Shown in pieces: positions 18,227-27,310 of a stretch of 64,000 bases of DNA; the first letter of the stretch is position 1; each line of letters starts with the position of its first letter. The position numbers and the translations under genes are program-made. This DNA comes from Chelativorans xinjiangensis. Its GTDB lineage: Bacteria; Pseudomonadota; Alphaproteobacteria; Rhizobiales; Rhizobiaceae. The notes under the pieces are model-generated. The model was not told the DNA's origin and did not search any database. It saw only the letters and a program-made list of their open reading frames with translations. The DNA is taken from assembly GCF_009812055.1 (NCBI RefSeq), contig NZ_WQNH01000009.1:124001-188000 (forward strand), read 5' to 3'.

Positions 18227-18856
18227 TCCTCGCCTTCGCCAAGCTCGTCGACAAGGGCATTGCGATCGATGAGATCGCCAAGCGCTTTGGCGTGACCGTC
18301 AACCTGGTCGAGCGGCGCTTGAAACTGGCGAAAGTGGCGCCGGAGATCCTCGATGCCTTCCGCGACAACAAGATGACTCTCGATTGCGTGGAAGCCTTCA
18401 CGTTGTCAGACGATCATGCGCGCCAGCTCGAGGTCTGGAAGACTGTTTCGCAGCAGTATCACTTCAGCAGCCATGGTATCCGCCGCATGCTCACCGAAAA
18501 GAGCTATTCGGCCAATTCTCGTCTCGGCCGCTTCGTCGGCATCGATGCCTATCGCGAAGCCGGCGGCGTCGTGATCGAGGATCTGTTTTCCGACCACAAC
18601 AACTCCCATCTCGAAGATACCGTCCTGGTCGAGCGGCTAGCCACGGAAAAGCTCGAGGCGACCGCGGAGGATCTGCGCAAAACGTGGAAATGGGCGGAGG
18701 CCAGGCACGAGGTCGCCTATGAAGAGTTTCGGCATTTCGGTCGCGTCTACCCTCGCCATCTCGACATGGATCCGGAGGTTGCCGAGGAACTCGAACTACT
18801 GCGCCAGAGAGCAGAAACGCTCGAGACGGACTACGACGAGGAGACGTGGACGGACG
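18227..18856 (+). pseudogene. ParB-like plasmid partition/nuclease protein fragment
   Basis: About 205 codons from the middle of a ParB/RepB/Spo0J-type protein. The sequence AFAKLVDKGIAIDEIAKRFGVTVNLVERRLKLAKVAPEIL is the ParB helix-turn-helix. It continues through DCVEAFTLSDDHARQLEVW and the helical EELELLRQRAETLETDYDEETW region. The N-terminal ParB nuclease-like domain is missing, replaced by the intron fragment, and the C-terminal third is missing after about 18856. Long ParB-like proteins of this type are common on rhizobial plasmids. The open frame joining intron and ParB is an accidental fusion, not a functional gene. Confidence 0.75.
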
Positions 18857-19127
18857 GCTGCAGGAAGAAGAAGATCGCGTGTTGCAGCGGATCTTCGGTC
18901 ACGACATTGGCCACGCCGAGGGTTTTGTCCATTAGAGCCTGCGCACTTCGGTCCTGCGAGATCAACAGATCGAGCTGGCGGGCCTTGTCTTCGTCACCTA
19001 GTGCGTCGGTAAGCCGTTTCACGGCCTCGACTATCCCTGGACGGATTGCCAGTACGTGTTCGCAACTCGCAAGCAGCATCCGTTTCGGAATGTTGAGATC
19101 ACCTGCCCCCATATCCACCTTCCCCAA
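18831..19127 (-). pseudogene. Unrecognised ORF fragment
   Basis: A 98-codon minus-strand frame (MGKVDMGAGDLNIPKRMLLASCEHVLAIRPGIVEAVKRL...) whose N-terminal 80 residues look protein-like but which I do not recognise. Its 3' end runs into the ParB fragment on the opposite strand, so if it is a gene it is truncated. It sits in the mobile-DNA debris zone. Low confidence. Confidence 0.25.
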
Positions 19128-19290
19128 TGAATATCCATCCCGCCCCAGGTCATATACCTCCTTCGGATGAAGGCAGGTTTGGCTAATCCGTGCGCACCGT
19201 TCAACGACGCGCTACAACCCATGCATCTATAGCGCGGCGGATCGTAAATTGCTTCGGTTCGAGCGGAGAATCTGCGGCTTTACCGAACCC

Positions 19291-19313
19291 ATGTCAGGGT
19301 TTTAATCCTCCAA
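19291..19313 (-). repeat. Recurrent polysaccharide-locus element, copy F
   Basis: On the minus strand it reads GGAGGATTAAAACCCTGACA then TG, a near-perfect match to the core seen upstream of other operons in the locus. It lies about 200 bases upstream of ugd but points the opposite way, toward the ParB/intron debris. It may be an orphan whose original gene was lost, or the element may work in both orientations. Confidence 0.6.
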
Positions 19314-19508
19314 TTCAAGAGAATTCACGCCTAAAATCAATCGGTTGCGTAGAATGCGAAGCGACCGGCGTGATGGAGGCATATCGGTTCTTCGATGGTC
19401 GTCTGAGGCGTTGGACGGCCACGAAAACATCGCCGTTAATGCCCTTATTCGCGGCGGTTCTTCCATTCGTGCGAGAGCTGAATGCTATTGCGGAAGTGGA
19501 GAAGCGTC

Positions 19509-20876
19509 TTGAGACTTGTCGTGATCGGTTCCGGCTATGTAGGGCTAGTAACGGGGGCGTGCCTGGCTGACTTCGGCCACACGGTCGTCTGTGTGGACAA
19601 GGACGCATCCAGGATCGACAGGCTGCGGCACGGAGAAATGCCGATCTACGAGCCCGGCCTTGAAGTGATCGTCGCCCAGAACGTGCGTGACGGGCGCCTG
19701 TCGTTCACCACGGACCTCGCTGGGTCGGTCACCGGCGCGGATGCCGTCTTTATCGCTGTCGGAACGCCATCCAGGCGCGGCGATGGCCATGCGGATCTCT
19801 CCTATGTCCACGACGCCGCGCGCGACATCGCCCGCGCCCTACAGGGCAATACCGTCGTTGTGACGAAATCGACCGTTCCCGTCGGCACGGGAGACGAGGT
19901 CAAGCGCATCATCCATGAACACAGGCAAAGCAGCGCCTTCAGCGTTGCCTCCAATCCCGAGTTTTTGCGCGAGGGCTCCGCCATACAGGATTTCAAGCAT
20001 CCCGATAGGATCGTTATCGGCGTGGAGGATGAGCATGCAAGCACGGTGATGGCGGAAATCTACAGGCCCCTGTTTCTCAACAAGTCGCCGATCCTGTTCA
20101 CCTCGCGCCGCTCGGCCGAACTGATCAAATACGCTTCCAACGCATTTCTTGCGATGAAAGTGACCTTCATCAACGAGATCGCGGATCTGTGTGAAAAGGT
20201 GGACGCAGACGTTCAGGAGGTGGCCCGAGGATTGGGCGCGGACAAGCGCATCGGGTCGAAGTTCCTCCATGCCGGTCCGGGGTTCGGAGGCTCTTGCTTC
20301 CCGAAGGATGCAATGGCTCTCGCCAAGACAGCCCAGGATCATGATAGCCCGCTGCGTCTGATCGAAACGACGATCGCGATCAATGACACCCGCAAGCGCG
20401 CCATGGCGCGCCGCATCATCCGTGCCGCCGGCGGCAACGTCCGTGGCAAGACGATCGCCATTTTCGGGCTGACGTTCAAACCGAACACCGATGATATGCG
20501 CGAAGCACCGTCGATCTCCATCATCCAGGCGCTTCAGGACGCCGGTGCCCATGTCAACGCCTACGATCCGAAAGGCATGGATCAGGCGCGTGCATTCTGG
20601 TCCGAGGTCACTTTCCATGCCAGCCCTTATGAGGCGGCCGAGAACGCCAGCGCCATCTGCATCCTCACCGAGTGGGAGCAGTTCCGCGCCCTGGATCTGC
20701 AGCGGCTGGAGAAGGTGGTCGCGCAACCGGTCCTGGTCGACCTGCGCAATGTATATTCGCACGAGGAAGCAAGGCGCTTTGGCTTCGCCTATTCAGGGAT
20801 CGGCTCGAGGTCCAGCACGCCAACGCATGTTATCGATCTGGCCGCTGCTCGCGATAGATTGGTGGAAGCCGTGTGA
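19509..20876 (+). CDS. ugd: UDP-glucose 6-dehydrogenase
   Basis: Cytoplasmic enzyme of 455 residues that oxidises UDP-glucose to UDP-glucuronate, a precursor of uronic-acid exopolysaccharide. The N-terminal Rossmann fold is IGSGYVGLVTGACLADFGH, with conserved KSTVPVGTG near 120 and NPEFLREGSAI near 150. The catalytic cysteine is in GPGFGGSCFPKD (about residue 263). The start is a TTG at 19509, preceded by GGAGAAG; the frame reaches back to 19482 but the Rossmann strand begins here. It is the first gene of the polysaccharide locus on the plus strand and ends in a strong stem-loop. The product feeds the uronate epimerase at the other end of the locus. Confidence 0.95.
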   Translation: MRLVVIGSGYVGLVTGACLADFGHTVVCVDKDASRIDRLRHGEMPIYEPGLEVIVAQNVRDGRLSFTTDLAGSVTGADAVFIAVGTPSRRGDGHADLSYVHDAARDIARALQGNTVVVTKSTVPVGTGDEVKRIIHEHRQSSAFSVASNPEFLREGSAIQDFKHPDRIVIGVEDEHASTVMAEIYRPLFLNKSPILFTSRRSAELIKYASNAFLAMKVTFINEIADLCEKVDADVQEVARGLGADKRIGSKFLHAGPGFGGSCFPKDAMALAKTAQDHDSPLRLIETTIAINDTRKRAMARRIIRAAGGNVRGKTIAIFGLTFKPNTDDMREAPSISIIQALQDAGAHVNAYDPKGMDQARAFWSEVTFHASPYEAAENASAICILTEWEQFRALDLQRLEKVVAQPVLVDLRNVYSHEEARRFGFAYSGIGSRSSTPTHVIDLAAARDRLVEAV

Positions 20877-20897
20877 CGAGCGGGTTGTGCGCCCGAT

Positions 20898-20928
20898 GGC
20901 CGACATCGCGTTTGCGGCGATGTCGGCC
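20898..20928. terminator. Stem-loop terminator between convergent genes
   Basis: A perfect 12-bp stem (GGCCGACATCGC/GCGATGTCGGCC) with a 7-base loop begins 22 bases after the ugd stop and lies before the 3' end of the convergent dehydratase gene. There is no clear T-run. Position and perfection of the stem support a bidirectional terminator. Confidence 0.7.
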
Positions 20929-21012
20929 TGATGTAGTCGTAGGCCTTCGGCAAAGTCCTTGCCACCTCCCAGCCAAGCGTTCCGAAAACCAAGACGTGTA
21001 TGAACGCCGCAC

Positions 21013-23184
21013 TCATGCGCTTCGGGCATGCGGGTCTGGCTTCAAGAACCAAGACGGAACCGGGCAACCCTCACATGTACACCGCGCGCGCTCGATTCCT
21101 ACATCTGAAGCATGGCTCACGGGGCGCGGGCGTTCGCTCTGGCTTGTCTGAAACCCCGGCAGAACGGTGCGGATCGAGGCGAAGAGACCTTCCGTGTCGC
21201 CTTCCAGAGCGCAGGTCTGCAGCCTTGCTAACACATCCTGCAGTACCGGGATGGGCACCGGCCTCGGCACCGCGCCGAGGACTCGTGGAACAGGTGGCGA
21301 AACTCTCGTTTCGGTCTCGTCGAAAAGCTCTTCGAACAGCTTTTCTCCCGGGCGACAGCCGATGATCTTGATGCGTACATCCTTATCCGGAGTGAAGCCC
21401 GCCAGACGGATCATGCGCCGGGCGATGTCAACGATTTTGATGGGTTCGCCCATGTCGAGCACGAAGATTTCGCCCTGCCCAAGCTCCTTCTCCAGACCAT
21501 ACGCGGAGGCCTGGAGGGTAAGTTCCACCGCCTCGCGAATGGTCATGAAAAAGCGCGTCATTTCGGGATGAGTCACCGTCAGCGGCCCGCCATGTGCCAG
21601 TTGGCGCTTGAACAAGGGAATGAGCGAGCCGCTTGAGCCGAGCACATTGCCGAAGCGCACCGTCATGAAACGGGGGGCGTCGGGCTGGTTCAAGCCTTCA
21701 AGATCGAGCGCCTGGCAATAAAGCTCGGCAAGCCGCTTCGTCGCACCCATGACGCTGCTCGAATTCACGACCTTGTCCGTAGAGATTTGCACCATACCGA
21801 GCGCGCGCCATCGCCGCACAGCATCGGCCACGTTACGCGTACCGCAGACATTGGTAAGCACCCCTTCACACGGGTTAAGCTCCACCATGGGCACGTGTTT
21901 CAGGGCGGCGGCATGGAAAACGAGCTCGGGCCTGTGCCGGAGAAAAACCTCGTTTACCCGGTGCGGGTCGCGCACATCGCAAAGATGCGGCGTTCTCGGC
22001 ACGTGGGCGAACTGTTCGGAGAGCTCAAGATCGATTGAATAGAGATTGAATTCGCAGTTGTCGATGACGGCGAGGTGCGAAGGCCCGAGCGCCGCCACCT
22101 GCTTCGTCAGCTCGCTACCGATCGATCCGCCGGCGCCGGTCACAAGCACGCGCCGGCCACGAATGAAGCGCTGGAGGGCGGCAACGTCGAGTGCTGCTTG
22201 CGGCCGTTCGAGCAAATCCGTGAGTTCGATAGGCCGCAGTTCGAACTCCTTCGTGACGCGGGTACTGCGCAGCTCTGTGACGGGATTGAGCCGGGAAATG
22301 GCCATACCCACGCGATCGGCCTGTTCGATCAGGCGTTCGGCCGCCTCTGCCTCGAAGGCGGAAGGCGCTGTGGTGAAGATGAGATGGCGCGGCCTTTGCC
22401 CGCGCGCCTCGCTATCCTCCATCACGGCCTCAAAATCCCCGGTTGTGCCGAGCACAGGGACGCCGCGAAGCGTCGTGCCGATCTCGGCCGGTGAATTATC
22501 AAGAAAGCCCACCGGCCAATAGGTGCAGTTGCGGTCGCGCTGAAGCGCGCGCAAATACAGATCGGCCTCGTGTCCTGCGCCGACGAGCAGGACGGGCAGC
22601 ATACAATCGGAATTCTCCGAAGCTGCGCGCACGGACGGCATCCGGATTTTGAGATCCTCCTGGCGGAAACTGAGCCGGACCGCCGCCAGCAGCGGGACGA
22701 GCGTCACGACCTCGATGGCGATCACGGAGCCCGGCACGAGGGCCAGCCCCGAGTAGAAGAACAAGCAGGCGGTGAGGATCGCCGAGGCAAAGAGAACGGC
22801 CAGCACAAGGACGATGTAGTCCAGGATCGAGGCGAATTCCCATTTCCGCTTGTAAAGACCGGCGGCCGGAAAGCTGACCGCACAAATCATCATGAACATT
22901 GCCGTTATCGAACCGACGGCGCTCGTGATCGCGGTATCGGCGAGAATCACTTGCGAACCGAGCCGAAGCCAGATCGCCACCACGAGTGCCACCGAGCTCA
23001 ATCCCAGGTCCACCGCATAAAGGTGGCGGTTGCGAATGGTCGACGTCACGACAGATTTGAGCTTGCAGCGGACCCAACGATAGAGGCGATGCTTGCCCGG
23101 GCCAACGATCAACGGCGGCAGCGGCGCCGGAATCTTCTGGAAACTCCGCGAATGCGCTCCTTTGGCAGCCAGGTTGTTGTCCAT
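21013..23184 (-). CDS. FlaA1/CapD/WbpM-like nucleoside-diphosphate-sugar epimerase/dehydratase, membrane-bound
   Basis: Protein of 723 residues. Four hydrophobic segments lie at about residues 55-165, followed by a CoA-binding-like Rossmann domain (VLLVGAGHEADLYLRAL). The C-terminal extended SDR begins VLVTGAGGSIGSELTKQV and contains QISTDKVVN and MGATKRLAE. The MxxxK form in place of YxxxK is normal for this family. It probably converts a UDP-N-acetylhexosamine to a 4-keto-6-deoxy sugar. The start at 23184 begins MDNNLAAKGAHSRSF, a peptide shared with the DegT gene at 30330. The promoter region overlaps the 3' end of the sulfotransferase gene and carries element copy A. Confidence 0.9.
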   Translation of the reverse strand: MDNNLAAKGAHSRSFQKIPAPLPPLIVGPGKHRLYRWVRCKLKSVVTSTIRNRHLYAVDLGLSSVALVVAIWLRLGSQVILADTAITSAVGSITAMFMMICAVSFPAAGLYKRKWEFASILDYIVLVLAVLFASAILTACLFFYSGLALVPGSVIAIEVVTLVPLLAAVRLSFRQEDLKIRMPSVRAASENSDCMLPVLLVGAGHEADLYLRALQRDRNCTYWPVGFLDNSPAEIGTTLRGVPVLGTTGDFEAVMEDSEARGQRPRHLIFTTAPSAFEAEAAERLIEQADRVGMAISRLNPVTELRSTRVTKEFELRPIELTDLLERPQAALDVAALQRFIRGRRVLVTGAGGSIGSELTKQVAALGPSHLAVIDNCEFNLYSIDLELSEQFAHVPRTPHLCDVRDPHRVNEVFLRHRPELVFHAAALKHVPMVELNPCEGVLTNVCGTRNVADAVRRWRALGMVQISTDKVVNSSSVMGATKRLAELYCQALDLEGLNQPDAPRFMTVRFGNVLGSSGSLIPLFKRQLAHGGPLTVTHPEMTRFFMTIREAVELTLQASAYGLEKELGQGEIFVLDMGEPIKIVDIARRMIRLAGFTPDKDVRIKIIGCRPGEKLFEELFDETETRVSPPVPRVLGAVPRPVPIPVLQDVLARLQTCALEGDTEGLFASIRTVLPGFQTSQSERPRPVSHASDVGIERARCTCEGCPVPSWFLKPDPHARSA

Positions 23185-23401
23185 CGTAGACAGACCTCTA
23201 AGCATGGAGCGAAAGAATGTCAGCGCCTGGTCAGCGACAGGCCCGTGGTGAAGATCTCGCCCTGCATCCATTTCGCCTTCGGAATGCCTTGAGGTCGCTG
23301 GATGAACCTCCCTATGGCGAGCGGCCCTTCCGAAGCTTTTGTAACTTCAGCCATTTTGCGGTAAGCGTGGAGGCCCGCACAGCAGCGGGAAACGCAAGGC
23401 G

Positions 23402-23440
23402 TGTCAGTTAAAGCCCTGCGATGGCTTCCGGTTTTGCGCA
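23402..23440 (-). repeat. Recurrent polysaccharide-locus element, copy A
   Basis: On the minus strand TGCGCAAAACCGGAAGC is followed by GCAGGGCTTTAACTGACA. Copies B and C share the whole 39-base block with few changes. It overlaps the last codons and stop of the sulfotransferase and lies 218 bases upstream of the FlaA1-like start, pointing at it. Confidence 0.75.
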
Positions 23441-24324
23441 ATTGCCGTTCCGGATGTCTCCGTTTGCCCCTCCCGACCGAGCCTCGACATTTCAACACCC
23501 GATCCACGCAGCCAGTGTGATAGGTCGTGGCCGAGCAGGCGGCCAAGCATCTCGACATCCGGCTCGTAGTGGTCTGTCAGCCGCTGACGCAGGGAGTCTG
23601 GAAATGGCGGGTAACGTATCTCCTTTGCAAGCGCGGCATGCACGCGGCGGAACGGAGTGGTCTCCCGCAAGGGTGCGACGACCGGCTTGAGCGGACGAAG
23701 CAGACGGCGCATGGCAGGGCTCAGCATCGGAGCGGACTTGTCCTTTAGCCTGCTGCGCAGCAGGTGGCCCGCCCCACCGCCGGCCAATCCCAGGAATGTG
23801 CGGACCCTGGCCAGTTGCCTTTCCGGGCAGGTCGTCACTGTTTCGTAAAAGGTCACCAGGATGCGCTCGGCCGGGAAGCGGTCGAAATAGACATGCAGCT
23901 GGCGATAGTAGAGGCCAGCACTGACCAGGCGGGTATCCTGCGATCTGGCGGGGTCGAGATAGCGCTCGATATCGCTGCCGACGTCGCCGCGCCGGTACAG
24001 CATGCAGTAGTCGGAATAGGCGCGTTCGACGGGGTTGCGCAGCTGTACCACGAGCTTGGCATTCGGCACTTTTCGGGCGATGCGATCGGCCGCTTCCGGT
24101 CTTTCCAGGTAGGAGTTCGACTTTTCGCCGACCACGAGCGCGCCTGCATTCGCCGGAAACTGCGCCAGATACCAGTCGTCGCCCCTGGCGAACTCGCGGC
24201 TGAAGTAATGCAGTTCGGGATCCGGCATCGAAACCATGGGGTCCGCCTGCAGAGACCTCTGCAGCCAGGTGGTGGCGCTCTTGGTGGCACCGATAATCAG
24301 GAAATCGATATCGTCGAACCTCAT
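23404..24324 (-). CDS. Sulfotransferase domain protein
   Basis: Cytosolic or membrane-associated enzyme of 306 residues that would transfer sulfate from PAPS to a glycan. The 5'-phosphosulfate loop is IIGATKSATTWLQRSL at about residues 10-25, and the 3'-phosphate loop is VQLRNPVERAYSDY at about 97-110. Both are typical of Sulfotransfer_1 proteins. The ATG at 24324 overlaps the stop of the upstream glycosyltransferase (ATGA) and is preferred to the ATG 12 bases earlier. It is the last gene of the DegT-to-sulfotransferase operon. Its final codons overlap element copy A. A sulfated polysaccharide is the inferred product. Confidence 0.88.
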   Translation of the reverse strand: MRFDDIDFLIIGATKSATTWLQRSLQADPMVSMPDPELHYFSREFARGDDWYLAQFPANAGALVVGEKSNSYLERPEAADRIARKVPNAKLVVQLRNPVERAYSDYCMLYRRGDVGSDIERYLDPARSQDTRLVSAGLYYRQLHVYFDRFPAERILVTFYETVTTCPERQLARVRTFLGLAGGGAGHLLRSRLKDKSAPMLSPAMRRLLRPLKPVVAPLRETTPFRRVHAALAKEIRYPPFPDSLRQRLTDHYEPDVEMLGRLLGHDLSHWLRGSGVEMSRLGREGQTETSGTAIAQNRKPSQGFN

Positions 24325-25532
24325 GGAACCGTCCATTGATCGGAACGACGCCGAATATTGTGCGGCTGCTTTTGATCGCTGAGGAGCGCGCGATAGATCG
24401 CCGTGAGCTTGCGCACATGTGTTTCAACTCCATAGCCAGCGAAGGCGCGTTCGCGTGCAGCCTCCGTGATCCGGGTTCGGTAGTCGCAATCGGTCAGGAG
24501 CAAATGCACCGGATCGACGAAAAGCTCCGGCACGTCGGGGGGCACGAGAAGGCCGGTGACACCGTGTTCGATGGCTTCGGGATTGCCGCCGTCATCGGTC
24601 GCCACGACCGGCGTGCCAAGGAACATAGCCTCGATCAGGGTGCGGCCGAAGGGCTCGCGGACGGCTGGGATCAGCAGGGCGTCGACCGCCTGCATCCACG
24701 GTTCCACTGGACTGCGGAAGCCCATAAGCCGAATTCGGTCACCGATGCCGAGCGCTTCGGCGCGCTGGGTCACTGCCTGCCCGAGTGCGGGGCTTTCGCT
24801 TCCCGCAACACCGAACAACAGCCCCATCACCGGCACATCGGGATGGCGGCGGACATAGGCGGCAACCGCTTCGACAAAGTCCAATGGCCGCTTGCGCTCG
24901 ATCAAGACGCCGAAATAGCCCAAAAATCGCGTTTCGGGAGAGCAGCCGAGCGTCTTGATCAGCATGTCTCGGGCAGCAGACCTGTCACCGTTTTCGCACG
25001 GTGGGTCGAACGGGCTATGGACGACGGAGAGTTTCCCGCTGACGTCAATGACCGGCCGTTGCGGCCTCGCGAACCGGGAAACCGTCACTATATGGCTTGC
25101 CACCAAAGGCGCCAGCCAATTCACCCCACGCGCATCCGGATCGCCACGATGGTGCCAGACCTGACCCGCCCCGGCCAGCCGTGCCGGCAGAGCCCACACC
25201 GCATGGATTCGACCATCGTTGGTATGGACGAGGTCGATCTTGTTGGCCCTCACAAAGCGAGTTAGCGGCGCCAGTGCGTGGATTGTGTAGCTCATGCCCC
25301 GTCGGATGGCCTGAGGAGCGCGGCCGGGAAGCGGCCCGGTGGGAGCGTCGACGAAGGAGATGCCTCGCTCAGTCAGGTAGTCCGCCAGCGGCCCGTCGAC
25401 GACATGCAGCACCACCAGCGGCCTTACAAAACGGTGATCCAAAGCCTGGATCAACCTGACCGCCGAGACGTGGCTGCCGCCAATCTCATCGCCGATAAAT
25501 GGAAAGCAAACAGAGATGGGCCGATCAAGCAT
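24321..25532 (-). CDS. Glycosyltransferase family 4-like protein
   Basis: GT-B glycosyltransferase of 403 residues. The N-terminal acceptor domain starts SVCFPFIGDEIGGSHVSAVRLIQAL with the GGSxxS-type loop of GT4. The C-terminal donor domain has FLGYFGVLIERKRPLDFVEAV and the EPFGRTLIEAMFLGTPVVATDDGGNPEAI motif (E-x7-E type) that binds a nucleotide-sugar. It probably adds one sugar of the repeat unit at the cytoplasmic face. It overlaps the sulfotransferase start and follows the flippase gene by about 120 bases. The ATG at 25532 is taken because the homology begins there; donor and acceptor are unknown. Confidence 0.9.
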   Translation of the reverse strand: MLDRPISVCFPFIGDEIGGSHVSAVRLIQALDHRFVRPLVVLHVVDGPLADYLTERGISFVDAPTGPLPGRAPQAIRRGMSYTIHALAPLTRFVRANKIDLVHTNDGRIHAVWALPARLAGAGQVWHHRGDPDARGVNWLAPLVASHIVTVSRFARPQRPVIDVSGKLSVVHSPFDPPCENGDRSAARDMLIKTLGCSPETRFLGYFGVLIERKRPLDFVEAVAAYVRRHPDVPVMGLLFGVAGSESPALGQAVTQRAEALGIGDRIRLMGFRSPVEPWMQAVDALLIPAVREPFGRTLIEAMFLGTPVVATDDGGNPEAIEHGVTGLLVPPDVPELFVDPVHLLLTDCDYRTRITEAARERAFAGYGVETHVRKLTAIYRALLSDQKQPHNIRRRSDQWTVP

Positions 25533-25650
25533 GAAGTCCTCGCAAGGAGCGGCGGATTGCGAAGGCCGTTTCTGGAGACAACCGCGCCGATGCCTGCGTC
25601 GAGGATACGCACAATGCATCCTGGCCGAAACCGTTGCTCCGTCAGGAAAA

Positions 25651-27123
25651 TCAGCAGCTCCCAGCGGTATTGCGCGACAGAGCTTTCTGCCGTGCCTCTC
25701 CGATGTGCGGAGGCTCCCCTATCGAAGGGCCGGGATCCGGCGAGGCTGGAGGCAGCGTGTTGGAATGGGATCTGATTTCTCCGTGAAAGGCGACGAGCAG
25801 TCCGGCAAGCCAGAGCCCGCCCATCACCGCATGGGCGATGTTCGCTCCCATCGCGCCTAACACAGGGATCGCCGCAAGGGCCGTTGCATGGAATACCAGT
25901 GACGAAACGACGACTATTTTCAGCACAACGGGCTGACGTCCCATGGCAAGGAGTGCCGAACGAACGGCGCTACCGCTCAACATCATCGTCACCGCAATCA
26001 ACTGCACCACGACCAGGGGACCTGCTGCCTCAAATTCGGGGCCGGCTGTCCAGTGGAGCACCGGCCCGACCCACAGCGCTGCGGCAGCGAAAACCGCCAG
26101 GCCGAAAGCCAGCAGAAGAATCTCGGTCTGCAGAATGATTCTGCGAAACTCTGATACGGCCTGCTGCGCCCACAGCCGGACGATATCGGGATAGACGACC
26201 GCCTGCACTTGAACGCCCATATGCAGCATGAGGCGGCCTAGACGTTTGGCGATGTGGTAAAGTCCTGCCGCAGGCGCTCCGGCGAGCGCTCCAACGAGCA
26301 GAGTGTCGAACTCCGTTGTGCTGGAGCGCACCGTCAGTTCGATCTTGCTGCCGAGCGTGAAAGCCCACAGGCCCTTGAAACGCCCGGTCACCCCGGCCAA
26401 CGGTGCCATCAGCAGGCGCCGAACTCCCTGGCGACGCAGTTCGACCAGGGCCAGGGTCAAAAAGATCAGCGATCCGGCAATCTGGCTCACCGCCCATGCG
26501 ATCACGAAATAGAAAAGACTGGCACCCGCCAGCAGACCCGCGGCACACAGGACGAGCCGAAGTATCGTACTGATCAGCGAGCTGTATGCCACAAGCCTGA
26601 ACCGGCCGGCCAGACGCAGGACAGCTGTCGGAAACCCTTCGATCTGAAACAGCAGGACGGTCGAGTAGATGAGCACCTGCTGAAGATTGCTGTGGCTGAT
26701 GCCGACGAGCGATCCAAAGATCAGCGCGACGCCGACAGCCACTCCATACGCAGTCAGTGCGGCCGAAAGATCGACCAGAAGGCCGAATTTCATCAAGGCC
26801 CGGTAGGCGCTTCCTTCTTCCTTGCCCTGCTCTTCAGCGCCATATTTGATGAGCGGCTGCCAAGTCTGGAACGCGATCAGGAGGTGAACGGATCGGGTAT
26901 AGCTGAGCGTGAGGGCGAGGATGCCGAAGTCAGTGGGACCGAGGGCACGGGCAGTCACCACGAAGGCCAGGAGGCCCACGATAGTGCCCATCATGTTGCC
27001 GGTAACCAAATGACCGATGCTGACAAGCCGCACGCGCAGCGACGTCTCGTCGTGCCAGAACCTGCGGGCACGCCGGCCAAGAGATTGAACGGTGGCCGGT
27101 AAAGACAAGCAATGCTCCCCCAC
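25651..27123 (-). CDS. Wzx-like oligosaccharide flippase (MATE/MOP superfamily)
   Basis: Integral membrane protein of about 490 residues with 12 or more hydrophobic segments, starting with the family's MGTIVGLLAFVVTARALGPTDFGILAL near residues 47-72. Proteins of this type flip undecaprenyl-linked repeat units to the periplasm. The start is uncertain: TTG at 27126 and GTG at 27123 both lie just before VGEHCLSL. It lies in the middle of the minus-strand operon between the HAD and glycosyltransferase genes. It is the only flippase in the window and so the expected Wzx of a Wzx/Wzy-dependent pathway. Confidence 0.88.
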   Translation of the reverse strand: MGEHCLSLPATVQSLGRRARRFWHDETSLRVRLVSIGHLVTGNMMGTIVGLLAFVVTARALGPTDFGILALTLSYTRSVHLLIAFQTWQPLIKYGAEEQGKEEGSAYRALMKFGLLVDLSAALTAYGVAVGVALIFGSLVGISHSNLQQVLIYSTVLLFQIEGFPTAVLRLAGRFRLVAYSSLISTILRLVLCAAGLLAGASLFYFVIAWAVSQIAGSLIFLTLALVELRRQGVRRLLMAPLAGVTGRFKGLWAFTLGSKIELTVRSSTTEFDTLLVGALAGAPAAGLYHIAKRLGRLMLHMGVQVQAVVYPDIVRLWAQQAVSEFRRIILQTEILLLAFGLAVFAAAALWVGPVLHWTAGPEFEAAGPLVVVQLIAVTMMLSGSAVRSALLAMGRQPVVLKIVVVSSLVFHATALAAIPVLGAMGANIAHAVMGGLWLAGLLVAFHGEIRSHSNTLPPASPDPGPSIGEPPHIGEARQKALSRNTAGSC

Positions 27124-27310
27124 CAAAGCGCCCAGCCCTATCGCGGCTCAGCGACGATACGAAATGGCGACGTGTCGACCGCATGACACAGGCAACACCC
27201 TTCAGTGCGCGGCCGGGACGTTGCCCCGCCTGTGAGATACTGTAGCAGCCATGCAGCGGGCTGCACCTGCGCGAAAGCCGGATAACGGCACTTCCCCGAC
27301 AGGAAAAACC

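Noticed and set aside
18070-19170. A 366-codon frame joining intron, ParB and downstream sequence
   Set aside because: Only the middle part is protein-like (ParB). Both ends are out-of-frame readings of other sequences, so it was annotated as a fragment rather than a gene.
22570-23292. A 240-codon plus-strand frame opposite the FlaA1-like gene
   Set aside because: Composition is typical of an antisense shadow, and the opposite strand has membrane segments and SDR motifs.
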